64,000 nucleotides of DNA from JACVRW01 sp963808775 (GTDB lineage Bacteria; Actinomycetota; Thermoleophilia; Solirubrobacterales; Thermoleophilaceae). How positions within the stretch are numbered: position 1 is the stretch's first letter; every line of letters begins with the position of its first letter. The DNA is taken from contig CAWEGR010000005.1 of the NCBI GenBank assembly GCA_963808775.1, positions 124,001 to 188,000 of the forward strand, read 5' to 3'. The notes under the pieces were generated by a model. The model did no database searches, was not told where the DNA came from, and was given only the letters and a program-made list of their open reading frames with translations. Both the position numbers and the translations under genes were made by a program. Positions 47,555 to 56,795 of the stretch are shown piece by piece.

Positions 47555-48613
47555 TCAGGCCGCGCTCAGCAGCGTCAGCGCGATCACCCTTCCGCCCTTC
47601 TCCATCGGGGCCGAGAGGGCGAGCCCGACCCGCGCTCCGGCCACCTGCCTGCGCTCCGCCTCCCCGCGCAGCTGCCAGCCGAGCTCGCACACCTGCGCGA
47701 TCCCCGCGGCGCCCGGCGCCTCGCCCTGGGCGAGCGCGCCGCCGCTCGTGTTCACCGGCACCACGCCGCCGAGCGCCGTGAAGCCGCTGTCCACGAGGTC
47801 GGGCCCGCGGCCGTCCGGGGCGAAGCCGAGCACCTCGTACGCGGCGAGCTCGCCCGCCGCGGTGGGGTGGTCGACCTCCGCGCAGTCGACGTCCTCGGGG
47901 CCGACGCCCGCCGCCTCGTAGGTGAGCCGCGCGGCCCGCGCGGCCGCCGCGCGCGTTCCCGCGTCGTCCTGGCGCAGCAGCACGGACGCGCGCAGGCGCG
48001 GTGCGCGGGCGCCGCCGTGGCGCCCGCGATCGCTCGCCGCGAGGACCACCGCCGCGGCGGCCTTCGACGGCGGCGCGACCATCGCCGCTCGCAGCGGCCA
48101 CGCCACCAGCTCGCCGGCGAGCACGGCGGCCATGTCGATGGGCGAGCTGAGCAGGGCGCGCGGGTTGGCGGCGCCGTGCGCGCGGTTCTTCGAGGCCACC
48201 CGGGCTAGGTGCCGCTCCGAGGCGCCCGTCATCTCCAGGTAGCGCTCGGCCGAGCGCGCGAGCGCCTCGACGCGCCGCACCGGGCCCCCGCCCGATCCGG
48301 CGAGCTGCTCGCCGATGCAGACCACCACGTCGTGGGCGCCGCTCGCGACAGCGCGCCAGCCCAGGTGGAGGGCCGCCGCGCCCGAGAGGCAGATCGGCAG
48401 GTATGGGCGCGGCGCCTCGGGGCCGAGCAGCGCCGTGGCGGACCTCACCTCGCCGCGCCGAGAGGTGGCGAGCGTGTACGTGCCCACCTCGGCCGAGGCC
48501 ACGCCGGCGTCCGCCAGGGCCGCGAGGACCGCCTCGCGCGCGAGGCCGTCCGCGCGGGTGCCCGGGCGCAGAAACGACGTCGCACCAACCCCGAGGAGAT
48601 GGACGTCGCGCAT
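47555..48613 (-). CDS. SCP2/thiolase-like protein lacking the second active-site His
   Basis: 352-residue thiolase-fold protein of the SCP-x/lipid-transfer type. The N-terminal Cys is kept in ICLSGAAALHLGW, and NTSGGALAQGE follows. Where active homologues (e.g. the one at 57591 in this window) have GHPIGATG, this has GEAPGAAG, so the GHP His is lost. It may bind acyl-CoA without cleaving it or serve as a partner of another thiolase, as in ChsH2/Ltp2-type pairs. ATG 48613 gives the usual start MRDVHLLGVGATSF. Confidence 0.8.
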   Translation of the reverse strand: MRDVHLLGVGATSFLRPGTRADGLAREAVLAALADAGVASAEVGTYTLATSRRGEVRSATALLGPEAPRPYLPICLSGAAALHLGWRAVASGAHDVVVCIGEQLAGSGGGPVRRVEALARSAERYLEMTGASERHLARVASKNRAHGAANPRALLSSPIDMAAVLAGELVAWPLRAAMVAPPSKAAAAVVLAASDRGRHGGARAPRLRASVLLRQDDAGTRAAAARAARLTYEAAGVGPEDVDCAEVDHPTAAGELAAYEVLGFAPDGRGPDLVDSGFTALGGVVPVNTSGGALAQGEAPGAAGIAQVCELGWQLRGEAERRQVAGARVGLALSAPMEKGGRVIALTLLSAA

Positions 48614-48686
48614 CGGCGGACGACGATATGGCGGCGCCGGGGGCCCCGCGCGGGGTGACCCCGGCCTCGTTGTGCGTTCCACCAAA

Positions 48687-48707
48687 CGGGGTCGTGCAGG
48701 GACCCCG
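48687..48707 (-). terminator. Terminator hairpin after the GAF/PucR gene
   Basis: CGGGGTC/GACCCCG, 7-bp stem and 7-nt loop, 9 nt after the stop in the minus direction and followed by GTTTGG. Confidence 0.55.
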
Positions 48708-48715
48708 CGGCCGCG

Positions 48716-50604
48716 CTAGGGGGCGCTCGGCAGCCGGCCCTGGAGCAGCAGCGCGAGCAGCGACAGCCGCGCCCTGCAGCTGGGCGTCCGGGTCGTGCAT
48801 GACAGCCAGCCCGGTGACCTCCTCGATGCGCGTGAGCCGGTAGCGGACGGTGTTCTCGTGCACGCCGAGCCCCTCGGCGCTGCGGCGGATGTTCCCCATG
48901 TTCTCGAAGAACGAGCAGAGCGTCGTCAGCAGGTCGCTCTTCGAGGGGTCGTCCATCAGGCCGCCCAGCGTCTTCTCGGCGAAGCTCGTCACGAGCTCCT
49001 CGTCCGACGTGGCCAGGAACACCCGTCCCGCGCCGAGCTCGTCCGCGCTGAACACGGTCGAGCCGCCCGCCGGCGCGAAGCGCCTGATGCAATCCACCAC
49101 CTGGCGCGCCTCGTGGTAGGCGCTGCGGTAGCCGTCGGCGTCCCCGTGCACGGCGGAGATCCCGGCCACGAGCTCGTCATCCGGCTCGGCCTCGCCCTGC
49201 AGCTCCGCGAACGCGGCCCGGCAGTCGGCTGCGATCGCCTGCGGCTCGACCCCGTCGGGCACGTCGATCAGGGCGACCACGCCGTCCGCGAGCGCTCCGG
49301 TGTGGATGGAGATCTCGGGACAGGCCGAGCCGAAGGCGTCGGCCAGCGAGCGGAAGTCCGGCACGTCCTCCTCGGCCCCCGAGCGCGAGGTGATCACCAT
49401 CACCACGCGCGGGACGTCGAGGCGCATGCCGAGCCGGTCGGCCCGCCGCTGCACGACGGACCCGTCCGAGCAGCCGCTCATCAGCTCGCTCACGAGCGAC
49501 GCGCTTGCGTTCCAGTCCGCCTCGATCGCCTTGCGCTCCGAGTTGACGTGCAGGGCGATCAGCGCGGCCGCGCGCCGCAGGGTCACGATGTCGCCGCCGA
49601 CGAAGCGGGTCTTGTGCTCCATCACCACGAGCCGGCCCCAGAGCTCGCCGGCCAGGCGGACGGGCGCCACGACGTGCCGGTGAAGCACGCCGGCGCTCGG
49701 CAGCGGGCCGACCACGTAGGCGCGGCTGTCGTCGTGCTCCGCCAGCGCCTCGCGCACGGCGGGCCTGTTCGCGAACTCGGGCTCGAGCAGCCGCGGCGCG
49801 ATCCCGTCCGCGGCGGCGCACGCGGGCAGCGCGGTGGCGAGCCGCTCGCCGTCGGCGCCGAAGACGGCGCAGGGCTTGCCGAGCAGCTCGGCGAGCGTGT
49901 CGAGCAGGTCCTGCAGCGAGCGTCCCTCGAGCACCACCTCGCAGAGCCGCTCGTCGACCGCCGTCGCGCGCTGGAGCGCCTTGAGCTGGCGCTGCGACGC
50001 GCCGAGCTGCGAGCGCAGCTCGAGCTCGTCGAGCGTGTGGGTGACCGCCACGGCGCACAGGTCCGCGAAGGCCGCCGCCACGTCCGCGTCGTCGTCCGAG
50101 AACACGTGCGGCCGGTCCTCGTCGTCGAGGAAGATCACGCCGACGACCTCGCCGGCGAAGATCATCGGCACCGCCATGATCGAGCGGATCTTCCAGAAGC
50201 GGACCGTCGACTTGACGGTGCGCGGATCGGTCCGCGCGTTCTGGATGATCACCGGCCGGTGCGTGTCGAGCAGCTCGCGGGTCATGCCGTCCGCGGGCAC
50301 CCCCGCCAGCGAGCGCTTGATGTTGCGGTCGAGGCTCGCCCCGCCGTTGCGCCCGACGCAGCCGCGGAACACGTCCCCGGCCTCGTCGCGCAGGTGGATG
50401 CTGCAGCGCTCGACGCCGATCAGCGCGCTGATCTCGCGCGCGACGACGTGCAGCAGGTCGTCCACGTCGGTCGAGCCCGCGGTCGCCGCCGCCACCCGCG
50501 AGAACGCCGCGACCGCGCGTGGCAGGCGCGGCGCCGTCCTCACCTCTGACCGGGCCGGTGTAGATCTCCTCGAGCCCGATCTCCCTGTTCAGCGTCACGC
50601 TCAC
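48716..50604 (-). CDS. GAF-domain PucR/CdaR-type transcriptional regulator (two frameshifts)
   Basis: About 629 residues. The N-terminal GAF domain spans about residues 35-180 (LLHVVAREISALIGVERCSIHLRDEAGDVF, IMAVPMIFAGEVVGVIFLDDEDRPHVF). A second sensory region and a GGDEF-like domain follow, then the PucR HTH: LLTTLCSFFENMGNIRRSAEGLGVHENTVRYRLTRIEEVTG. The N-terminus VSVTLNREIGLEEIYTGPV comes from GTG 50604, overlapping the peptidase stop, and joins after an indel near 50545. A second indel near 48772 gives the end ARLSLLALLLQGRLPSAP-stop. Probably regulates the E1/E2 region. Confidence 0.83.
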
Positions 50605-51840
50605 GTGCCCACACTCCTCATGCGCAGTAGCTCCGCCGTCGCCCTCGCATAGATCTCTGCCGCTTCCGCGACCTCGGCGATCGCGATGTGCTCGTCCACC
50701 ATGTGGGCGAGCTCGAAGTCGCCGGGGCCGAACGTGATCGCCGCCGGCCGGCCGAAGCCGTCCTCGCCGGTGCGCATCAGCTCGGCCGCGTCGACCCAGC
50801 CGCCGTTGAACTGCCTCACCACCGGCTCCTCGCCGGTGACCTCCCGTATCGCCGCGTCGAGCGCCTTCACCCCGGCGTGCTCCGGATCGACCTGCCCGGG
50901 CCGCAGCCACAGCCGCCCGGCGCCCATCGGGAGGATCTTGCGCTCGAAGCGGACCTCGCCGTCCTCCTGCTCGAGGGTGCGCAGGAAGTCGTCGATGCGC
51001 GGCTCTGACCTCGTCGAGTGCCGCGCCCGGCGGCGTCAGGACGGACAGCACGACGTCGCAGCGGGCGGGGATCGCCCAGCCGCCGCCGGGCAGCGTCCTG
51101 ATCGCGTTCGTGGTCACGCGCGGCTCGAACCACTGCGAGTCCCCGGCCGGCAGCTCGAGCCGTCCCTGGTCGACCGCCTCCACGAGCTTCGCCATCTTCG
51201 TGATCGCGTTGATGCCGCGCTCGGGCTCGGTCGGGTGCGCCGTGCGGCCGATCGCGGTGATCTTCCAGGTCGAGATGCCGGGGTAGGCGATCTCGATGCG
51301 GCGGTTGCTCGTCGCCTCCGCCGACCAGATCGTCCCGACGCGGTCGATCACGCCCAGGTCCTGCATCAGCGTCGCGCCGCGGAAGCCGTCCTCGCCGTCC
51401 GAGTCCGACATGTAGAAGATCGGGCCCTCGCGCCGCTCGCCGGTCCGGGCGAGCGCCTCGATCGCGGTGAGCATCGCGGCCATCGAGCCCTTGCTGTCGA
51501 CGGCGCCGCGCCCGTACAGGACCCCGTCCTCCACCTGCGCGCCCCAGGGGTCGCGCGACCAGTCCGCCGGGTTGGCGTGGACGGTGTCGAAGTGGCCGTC
51601 GAACAGCACCCCGGGCGCGTCGCCCTCGCCCTCGAGCGTGCCGAGCACGAGCGGGACCTTGCGGCCCTCGACGGAATAGAACTCGACCGTCATGCCGATG
51701 TCGCGCAGGCGTCGCGCCACCCACTGATGGGCGGTCGTGTCCTCGCCGACGACGCTTCGGATCGACACGATCTCGCGCAGCAGCTCCTCGCAGCGCTCGG
51801 CCGAGACGGCGAGCTGGTTCTGCTTCTGGTCGGTCGTCAC
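50601..51840 (-). CDS. M20-family metallopeptidase (ArgE/DapE-like amidohydrolase; one frameshift)
   Basis: About 413 residues. First metal motif GVLFDGHFDTVHANP (His, Asp), bridging Asp in GRGAVDSKGSMAAM, catalytic Glu region YMSDSDGEDGFRGA (the usual EE reads GED), and ITAIGRTAHPTEPERGINAI from the dimerisation domain. After an indel near 51005 the C-terminus has FGPGDFELAHMVDEHI with the last His ligand. GTG 51840 overlaps the SDR stop (GTGA). It probably deacylates an N-acyl amino acid or opens a lactam-derived amide. Confidence 0.87.
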
Positions 51841-52601
51841 GCTCTTGTTTCCTTTCCGGGGATGTCTGCTGTCGTGTCCTCGAGCAGCTCGGGGTGCTCG
51901 CGCAGGCTCATGCCGCCGTCCACCGGCAGCGAGACGCCGTTGATCCAGCGAGCGGCGTCGGAGGCGAGAAAGGCGACCACGTCCGCGATGTCGGCGCCCT
52001 CGCCGAGGCGGCCGAGCGGGGTCTGGGCGATGAAGGCCTCGGCCACTCCCGGGCGCGCGAGCATCGGCTCCATCAGCGGGGTCCGCACCACGCCCGGGAG
52101 CACGGCGTTGCAGCGCACGCCGCGCGGGCCGAGCTCGAGCGCCGCGGAGCGAACGAGCGCCTCGGCGCCCGCCTTCGCCGCGGAGTAGTGAGCGAGCCCT
52201 CCGACGGGAGCGAAGGAGTCGATCGACGAGATGACCGTGACCGAGCCGCCCGTGGCCTCGAGATGTGCGCCGCTCGCCTGGATCGCGTGAAAGGCTCCGG
52301 TGAGGTTGACCGCGAGCACCAGCTCCCACTCGCGTGGCTCGATCTCGAGCAGCGGCGTCACGCGCGCCGTCCCGGCCGCGTGCACGACCGCCCCGAGCCC
52401 GCCGTGTTCGACGGCGACGCGGTCGACGGCCTCGCCGACCGCCGTCCGGTCGCGCACGTCGACTGCCATGGCGCCGTCGTCGTCGGCGCGCAGGTCCGCC
52501 ACGACCGTCGTCCAGCCGCCTGCGCGCAGGGCGTCGACGCAGGCGCGCCCGATGCCGGAGGCCCCGCCGAACACGAGCGCCGCGCCGCTCACGCCCGCCA
52601 C
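51837..52601 (-). CDS. Short-chain dehydrogenase/reductase
   Basis: 254-residue SDR. AALVFGGASGIGRACVDALRAGGW is the coenzyme motif, HAAGTARV replaces NNAG, and VISSIDSFAPVGGLAHYSAAKAGAEAL carries Ser, Tyr and Lys. It overlaps the E2 gene by 13 bp and the M20 peptidase gene by 4 bp. Substrate unknown. Confidence 0.9.
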   Translation of the reverse strand: MAGVSGAALVFGGASGIGRACVDALRAGGWTTVVADLRADDDGAMAVDVRDRTAVGEAVDRVAVEHGGLGAVVHAAGTARVTPLLEIEPREWELVLAVNLTGAFHAIQASGAHLEATGGSVTVISSIDSFAPVGGLAHYSAAKAGAEALVRSAALELGPRGVRCNAVLPGVVRTPLMEPMLARPGVAEAFIAQTPLGRLGEGADIADVVAFLASDAARWINGVSLPVDGGMSLREHPELLEDTTADIPGKETRA

Positions 52602-53809
52602 GCCATGCCTCCTTCGAGCAGCTCGGCCAGCTCGGCCAGCGCGCGTCCGCCGCGCGCCCCGTCGACCACGCGGTGGTCGAGCGTCAGCGTCAGCGTCATG
52701 GTCGGCGCGAGGGCGATGCCGCCGTCGCGCGGGACGAGCCGGTCGACGGTGCGCCCGACCGCGAGGATCGCGCTCTCGCCGGGGTTCAGCATCGCGTTGA
52801 AGCGGTCGACGCCGAAGCTCGCGAGGCTCGACAGCGAGATCGTGGCGCCGGTCATGTCCTCGCGGCCGAGCCGCCCGGCGCGCGCCTCCGAGGTCAGGCG
52901 CGCCCGCTCGATCGAGATCTCGGCGAGGGTGCGCGCGTGAGCCGAGCCGATCACCGGCACGAGCAGGCCGCGGTCGGTGGCGACCGCGAGGCCGACGTCG
53001 ACCCCGTCGCGGCGGCGCAGCGCGGGCTCGCCGCCCTCGCCCTCTGCGAAGGACGCGCCGAGGTCGGGATGGCGGACCACGGTCTCGGCGAGCGCCTGGA
53101 CGAGCAGGTCGTTCACGCCGACCTTGGCGGGGCCCTCCGCGGTGATGCGGTCCTTCTCCGCGAGCAGCCAGGCGGCGTCGACCTCCCGCTGGAGGGCGAA
53201 CTGCGGGATCGCCTGGCTCGCGGTCATGCGGCGCGCGATGGCGCGCCGGGTTGCGCTCAGCGGCTCGAGGCGCTCGCCGTCATCAGCCGGCGGGGCCGCC
53301 GCCGCAGGCCGGGGGTGCGCTCCCGCCGCGCGCTCGACGTCGCGCAGCGTGATGCGCCCGCGCGGGCCGGTGCCCTCGACGTCGGCGAGCGAGACGCCGA
53401 GCTTCTCGGCGGCGCGCCGCGCGAGCGGCGCCGCGCGGATGCGGTGGGCGCCGCGGCGCTCGTCGGCATGTGCGGCCGGCGCGGGGGCGGGGCGGCCGGG
53501 GCCGGCCGCGGCCTGGACGGGCGCGGCGGGGGAGGGCGGCGCGGCGGGCTCGGCCGCCTCCGGTGCGGCGCCCGGCTCGCCGAGCCTGATCACGAGCGAA
53601 CCGACCTCGACGGTCTGGCCCTCCTCGACGTGGACGCTGAGCACGACGCCGTCGGCGGGCGCGACGATCTCGGTCATGGCCTTGTCCGTCTCCACCTCGA
53701 CGAGCGGATCGCCCTCGGAGACGCTGTCGCCGACCGCGACGCGGAAGCCGAGGACCGTGGCCTCGGAGACCTCCAGTCCCCCTTGAGGCACGACCACGTC
53801 GGTGATCAC
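52589..53809 (-). CDS. Dihydrolipoyl acyltransferase (E2) of a 2-oxoacid/acetoin dehydrogenase
   Basis: 406 residues. The lipoyl domain (residues 1-80) has VEVETDKAMTEIVAPADG with the lipoylated Lys. A Pro/Ala linker is followed by a peripheral-subunit-binding domain (AAPLARRAAEKLGVSLADVEGTGPRGRITLRDVE) and the acyltransferase core ending in LTLDHRVVDGARGGRALAEL (active-site His). GTG 53809 opens VITDVVVPQGGLEVSEA. Divergent from E1 alpha/beta; no E3 gene is in the window. Confidence 0.92.
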   Translation of the reverse strand: MITDVVVPQGGLEVSEATVLGFRVAVGDSVSEGDPLVEVETDKAMTEIVAPADGVVLSVHVEEGQTVEVGSLVIRLGEPGAAPEAAEPAAPPSPAAPVQAAAGPGRPAPAPAAHADERRGAHRIRAAPLARRAAEKLGVSLADVEGTGPRGRITLRDVERAAGAHPRPAAAAPPADDGERLEPLSATRRAIARRMTASQAIPQFALQREVDAAWLLAEKDRITAEGPAKVGVNDLLVQALAETVVRHPDLGASFAEGEGGEPALRRRDGVDVGLAVATDRGLLVPVIGSAHARTLAEISIERARLTSEARAGRLGREDMTGATISLSSLASFGVDRFNAMLNPGESAILAVGRTVDRLVPRDGGIALAPTMTLTLTLDHRVVDGARGGRALAELAELLEGGMAWRA

Positions 53810-53852
53810 GCTCGTTGCGACCTTCCTCTCCCTCCTCCAAGGCCAGACATCC

Positions 53853-53925
53853 GGTCGGACAATCGACAGTAAAGAGGCGTTTGAGCATTTGTCAAGGCCT
53901 AGAAATCGTGATCCACTGTCAGACA
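53853..53925. promoter_or_regulatory. TGTC-N-GACA operator candidates between E2 and E1 alpha
   Basis: A perfect TGTCAGACA at 53917-53925 and a near match GGTCGGACA at 53853-53861 flank the divergent promoters. A further CGACAGACA follows at 53929. Candidate sites for the GAF/PucR or FadR-type regulator nearby. Confidence 0.4.
53866..53895 (-). promoter_or_regulatory. Sigma-70-type promoter of the E2 operon
   Basis: Minus-strand TTGACA (53890-53895), 18-bp spacer, TACTGT (53866-53871). The upstream operator-like repeat at 53853 would overlap the transcription start. Confidence 0.6.
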
Positions 53926-53945
53926 CTCCGACAGACATTGAGCCG

Positions 53946-54961
53946 ATGCGAACAAATATCGAGAATCGGTCTAAGCAACTCGCCCGAGCGCGGCGAGCGC
54001 GGCGCCCGCGCCGGAGCTCGCGCTCGAGCTGTACCGGTCGATGGCGCTCATCCGCGCCTTCGAGACGAACGTGTCCGCGCTCTACCGCGACAGCGAGATC
54101 CCGGGCTTCGTGCACACCTCGCTCGGGCAGGAGGCGGTGGCCGCCGGCGTCTGCCTCGCGCTCGAGCCGGACGACTACATGGCGACGACGCACCGTGGCC
54201 ACGGCCACTGCCTCGCGAAGGGCATGGACGTGGACGCGATGATGGCCGAGCTGTTCGCGCGCGCGGAGGGCATCTGCCGCGGCAAGGGCGGCTCGATGCA
54301 CGTGGCGGACCCGAGCCGGGGCGTGCTCGGCGCGAACGCCATCGTGGGCGCGAGCATGCCGCTCGCGGTCGGGGCCGGGCTGTCGAGCCGGCTGCTCCGG
54401 CAGGGCCGCGTGACGGTCGCCTTCTTCGGCGAGGGCGCGGTCAACCAGGGAGCGTTCCACGAGTCGCTCAACCTGGCGGCGATCTGGGAGCTGCCCGTGC
54501 TGTTCGTCTGCGAGAACAACATCTACGCGGAGTTCAGCGACAGCCGCCGCATGACGCGCGTGCCGAGCGTGGTCGAGCGCGTGGCGGCGTACGGCGTGGA
54601 TGCCGCGCTCGTGGACGGCAACGACGTCGAGGCCGTGCACGCCGAGACGCTCGACGCCTGCGCGCGCTGTCGCGAGGGTGGCGGGCCGCTGCTGCTCGAG
54701 GCGGAGACCTACCGCTGGCAGGGCCACTACGAGGGCGACGCCCAGCCCTACAAGCCGGAGGACGAGGCGGAGGCGTGGCGGGCTCGCGACCCGCTGCGCG
54801 TGCAGGGCGAGCGGCTCGTCGAGCGCGGCGTGGCGAGCGCCGAGGAGCTCGAGGAGATCGAGACGCAGGCGCGGGCGCGCGTGGACGCGGCCGTCGAGCG
54901 CGCTCGCTCGCTGCCCGCCCCCGAGTACGAGGAGGCGTTCCAGCATGTCTTCGGCGACTGA
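53946..54961 (+). CDS. 2-oxoacid/acetoin dehydrogenase E1 alpha subunit (probable frameshift near N-terminus)
   Basis: Thiamine-diphosphate enzyme alpha subunit. The clean frame starts at ATG 54041 (MALIRAFETNVSALYRD), but the family usually begins with LYRSM preceded by more residues, and that sequence is present upstream (ELALELYRSM) without a start codon. ATG 53946, 6 nt after GACATT, gives MRTNIENRSKQLARA and could join by an indel near 53990. Later motifs are GFVHTSLGQEAVAAG, TTHRGHGHCLAKG, GGSMHVAD and the TPP-binding GEGAVNQGAFHE to ENN. Confidence 0.85.
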
Positions 54962-55934
54962 CGCCCCGCCCGCCCAGACGCGCTACATCGACGCCCTCGG
55001 CGCGGGGATGGCGGATGCCCTCGAGGAGGACGAGCGGGTCGTACTGATCGGCATCGACGTCGGGGCGGGAGGCGGCATCTTCACCGTCACGAAGGGGCTC
55101 CACGAGCGCTTCGGGCCCGAGCGCGTGCTCGACACGCCGATCAGCGAGATGGCCTACGTCGGCGCGGCCGTGGGCGCGGCGATGACGGGCCTCAGGCCGA
55201 TCGCCGAGATCATGTTCATGGACTTCGTCGGGGTCTGCATGGACCCGATCCTCAATCAGGCGGCAAAGCTCCGCTACATGACCGCCGGAGCGCTCGAGAT
55301 CCCGGTCGTGTTCCGCACCCAGACCGGCGCCGGCCGCGCCGCGGGCGCGCAGCACTCGCAGAGCCTCGAGGCGTGGTTCGCGCACGTGCCGGGGCTCAAG
55401 GTCGTGATGCCGGCCACCGTCACGGACGCCCACGACCTGCTGCTCGAGGCGGTCCGCGACCCGAGCCCGGTGGTGTTCGTGGAGAACCGCCGCCTGTACG
55501 GCATGCGCGGCGAGCCCGGGGTCGATCCGCTGCCGCTCGGCAGGGCGCGCGTCGCGCGCGAGGGCGAGGACGTGACGGTCGTGACCTGGGGGCAGACGCT
55601 GCGCGACTGCCTGAAGGCGGCCGAGGAGGCCGACTCGTCGCTCGAGGTCGTCGACCTGCGCTCGCTCGTGCCGCTCGACATGGAGACCGTGATCGCGTCG
55701 GTGCGGCGCACGGGGCGCCTGCTCGTGGTCCACGAGGCGGTGCAGGACTTCGGGGCCGGCGCCGAGATCGCCGCGCGGGTCGCCGACGAGCTCTTCGACG
55801 AGCTCCGCACCCCCGTGCGCAGGCTCGGCGCGCCCTCCGTCCCGATGCCGTTCAGCCCGGACCTCGAGAAGGCCTTGTTGCCTTCCGCAAGAGCCATCGC
55901 GGAGGCGGCAGACAAGCTCCGGGACGAGGGTTAG
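54945..55934 (+). CDS. 2-oxoacid/acetoin dehydrogenase E1 beta subunit
   Basis: 329-residue transketolase-like beta subunit. VVLIGIDVGAGGGIFTVTKGL, RVLDTPISEMAYVGAAVGAAMTGLRPIAEIMFMDF and GRAAGAQHSQSLEAWFAHVPGLKVVMPAT are characteristic. ATG 54945 overlaps the E1 alpha gene by 17 bp, so the heterotetramer subunits are coupled. Acetoin versus branched-chain specificity cannot be decided. Confidence 0.93.
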   Translation: MSSATDAPPAQTRYIDALGAGMADALEEDERVVLIGIDVGAGGGIFTVTKGLHERFGPERVLDTPISEMAYVGAAVGAAMTGLRPIAEIMFMDFVGVCMDPILNQAAKLRYMTAGALEIPVVFRTQTGAGRAAGAQHSQSLEAWFAHVPGLKVVMPATVTDAHDLLLEAVRDPSPVVFVENRRLYGMRGEPGVDPLPLGRARVAREGEDVTVVTWGQTLRDCLKAAEEADSSLEVVDLRSLVPLDMETVIASVRRTGRLLVVHEAVQDFGAGAEIAARVADELFDELRTPVRRLGAPSVPMPFSPDLEKALLPSARAIAEAADKLRDEG

Positions 55935-55937
55935 AGT
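55932..55937 (+). promoter_or_regulatory. Leaderless -10 box (TAGAGT) for the FadR-type gene
   Basis: TAGAGT overlaps the E1 beta stop codon and is followed by 7 nt and GTG 55945. Confidence 0.5.
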
Positions 55938-55944
55938 GGCCGTC

Positions 55945-56710
55945 GTGGACAACGGACGGGTCGTGTCGACCGTCAAGGTCGCGCGTGCCTACGAGCAGCT
56001 CGCGCTCATGCTGCGCGAGCGGATCACCTCAGGGGAGCTCAAGGAGGGCGAGCGTCTGCCCTCCGAGATCGCGCTCGCGGAGCAGGCCGGCGTGAGCCGC
56101 TCCACCGTGCGCGAGGCGCTGCGGACGTTGCAGGAGGCGGGCCTGATCGAGCGCGCGAGCCCGCGCGTGCTGATGGTGGCGAAGCGCTCCGAGGACCCCG
56201 TCTTCCGCGAGCTCCGCCACGAGCTGCGGCGCCGCAACGTGACCTTCCACCACCTGCACGAGGCGCTCGTGACGCTCGAGCCCGAGCTCGCCCGCTTCGC
56301 CGCCGAGCGCGCCGACTCCGACGACATCCGGGCCCTGCGGGCGGCGGTCGCGGAGCAGGAGCAGAACCTCGAGCACTTCCGCGGAGTGGAGCCGGCTCGA
56401 CGAGGAGTTCCACCTCGCGATCGCCGAGATGAGCGGCAACCCGGCGCTGGTGGTGGCCCGTGCCCCGATCACCGAGCTGCTGCTTCCGGTGCTGCACCGC
56501 TTCATCCGCTCGACAACGCACACCGAGCACGCGACCCGCTACCACCGGCGGATCGTCAGCGAGATCGAGGCGGGCGATCCGGACACCGCCGCGGCGGTCA
56601 TGCGACGGCACGTGAACGACTTCCGCACCGCGTGGGAGAAGGCGGGCCTCGACTTCCACCTGGAGATCGCGGAGCTCGGCGACCGCGAGCCCGCCGGCGT
56701 CAGCCTGTAG
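55945..56710 (+). CDS. GntR-family regulator, FadR/FCD subfamily (one frameshift)
   Basis: About 255 residues. The winged helix is GERLPSEIALAEQAGVSRSTVREALRTLQEAGLIERASP. The helical FCD ligand domain follows and breaks near 56393; the second frame has EFHLAIAEMSGNPALVV and later HRRIVSEIEAGDPDTAAAVMRRHV with the metal-binding His/Asp pattern. Start GTG 55945 is chosen over GTG 55936 because of the -10 box. Probably senses an organic acid and controls the neighbouring catabolic genes. Confidence 0.87.
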
Positions 56711-56719
56711 GTCCTCCAA

Positions 56720-56745
56720 CCGGCCTCCCGAGCCTGCTCGGCCGG
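56720..56745 (+). terminator. Hairpin after the FadR-type gene
   Basis: CCGGC/GCCGG with an inner CGAG/CTCG, 10 nt after the stop codon. It lies before the next gene's -10-like TACCCT. Confidence 0.45.
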
Positions 56746-56795
56746 GCGCTGCGCCGCGGTTACCCTCCGCGCGTCAGCTCAGACCAGGAGGAGAA

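Noticed and set aside
47544..50543. A 999-residue fusion of the GAF/PucR regulator with the thiolase-like sequence
   Set aside because: Read-through is caused by an indel near 48772; the correct frame stops at 48716 and is followed by a terminator hairpin.
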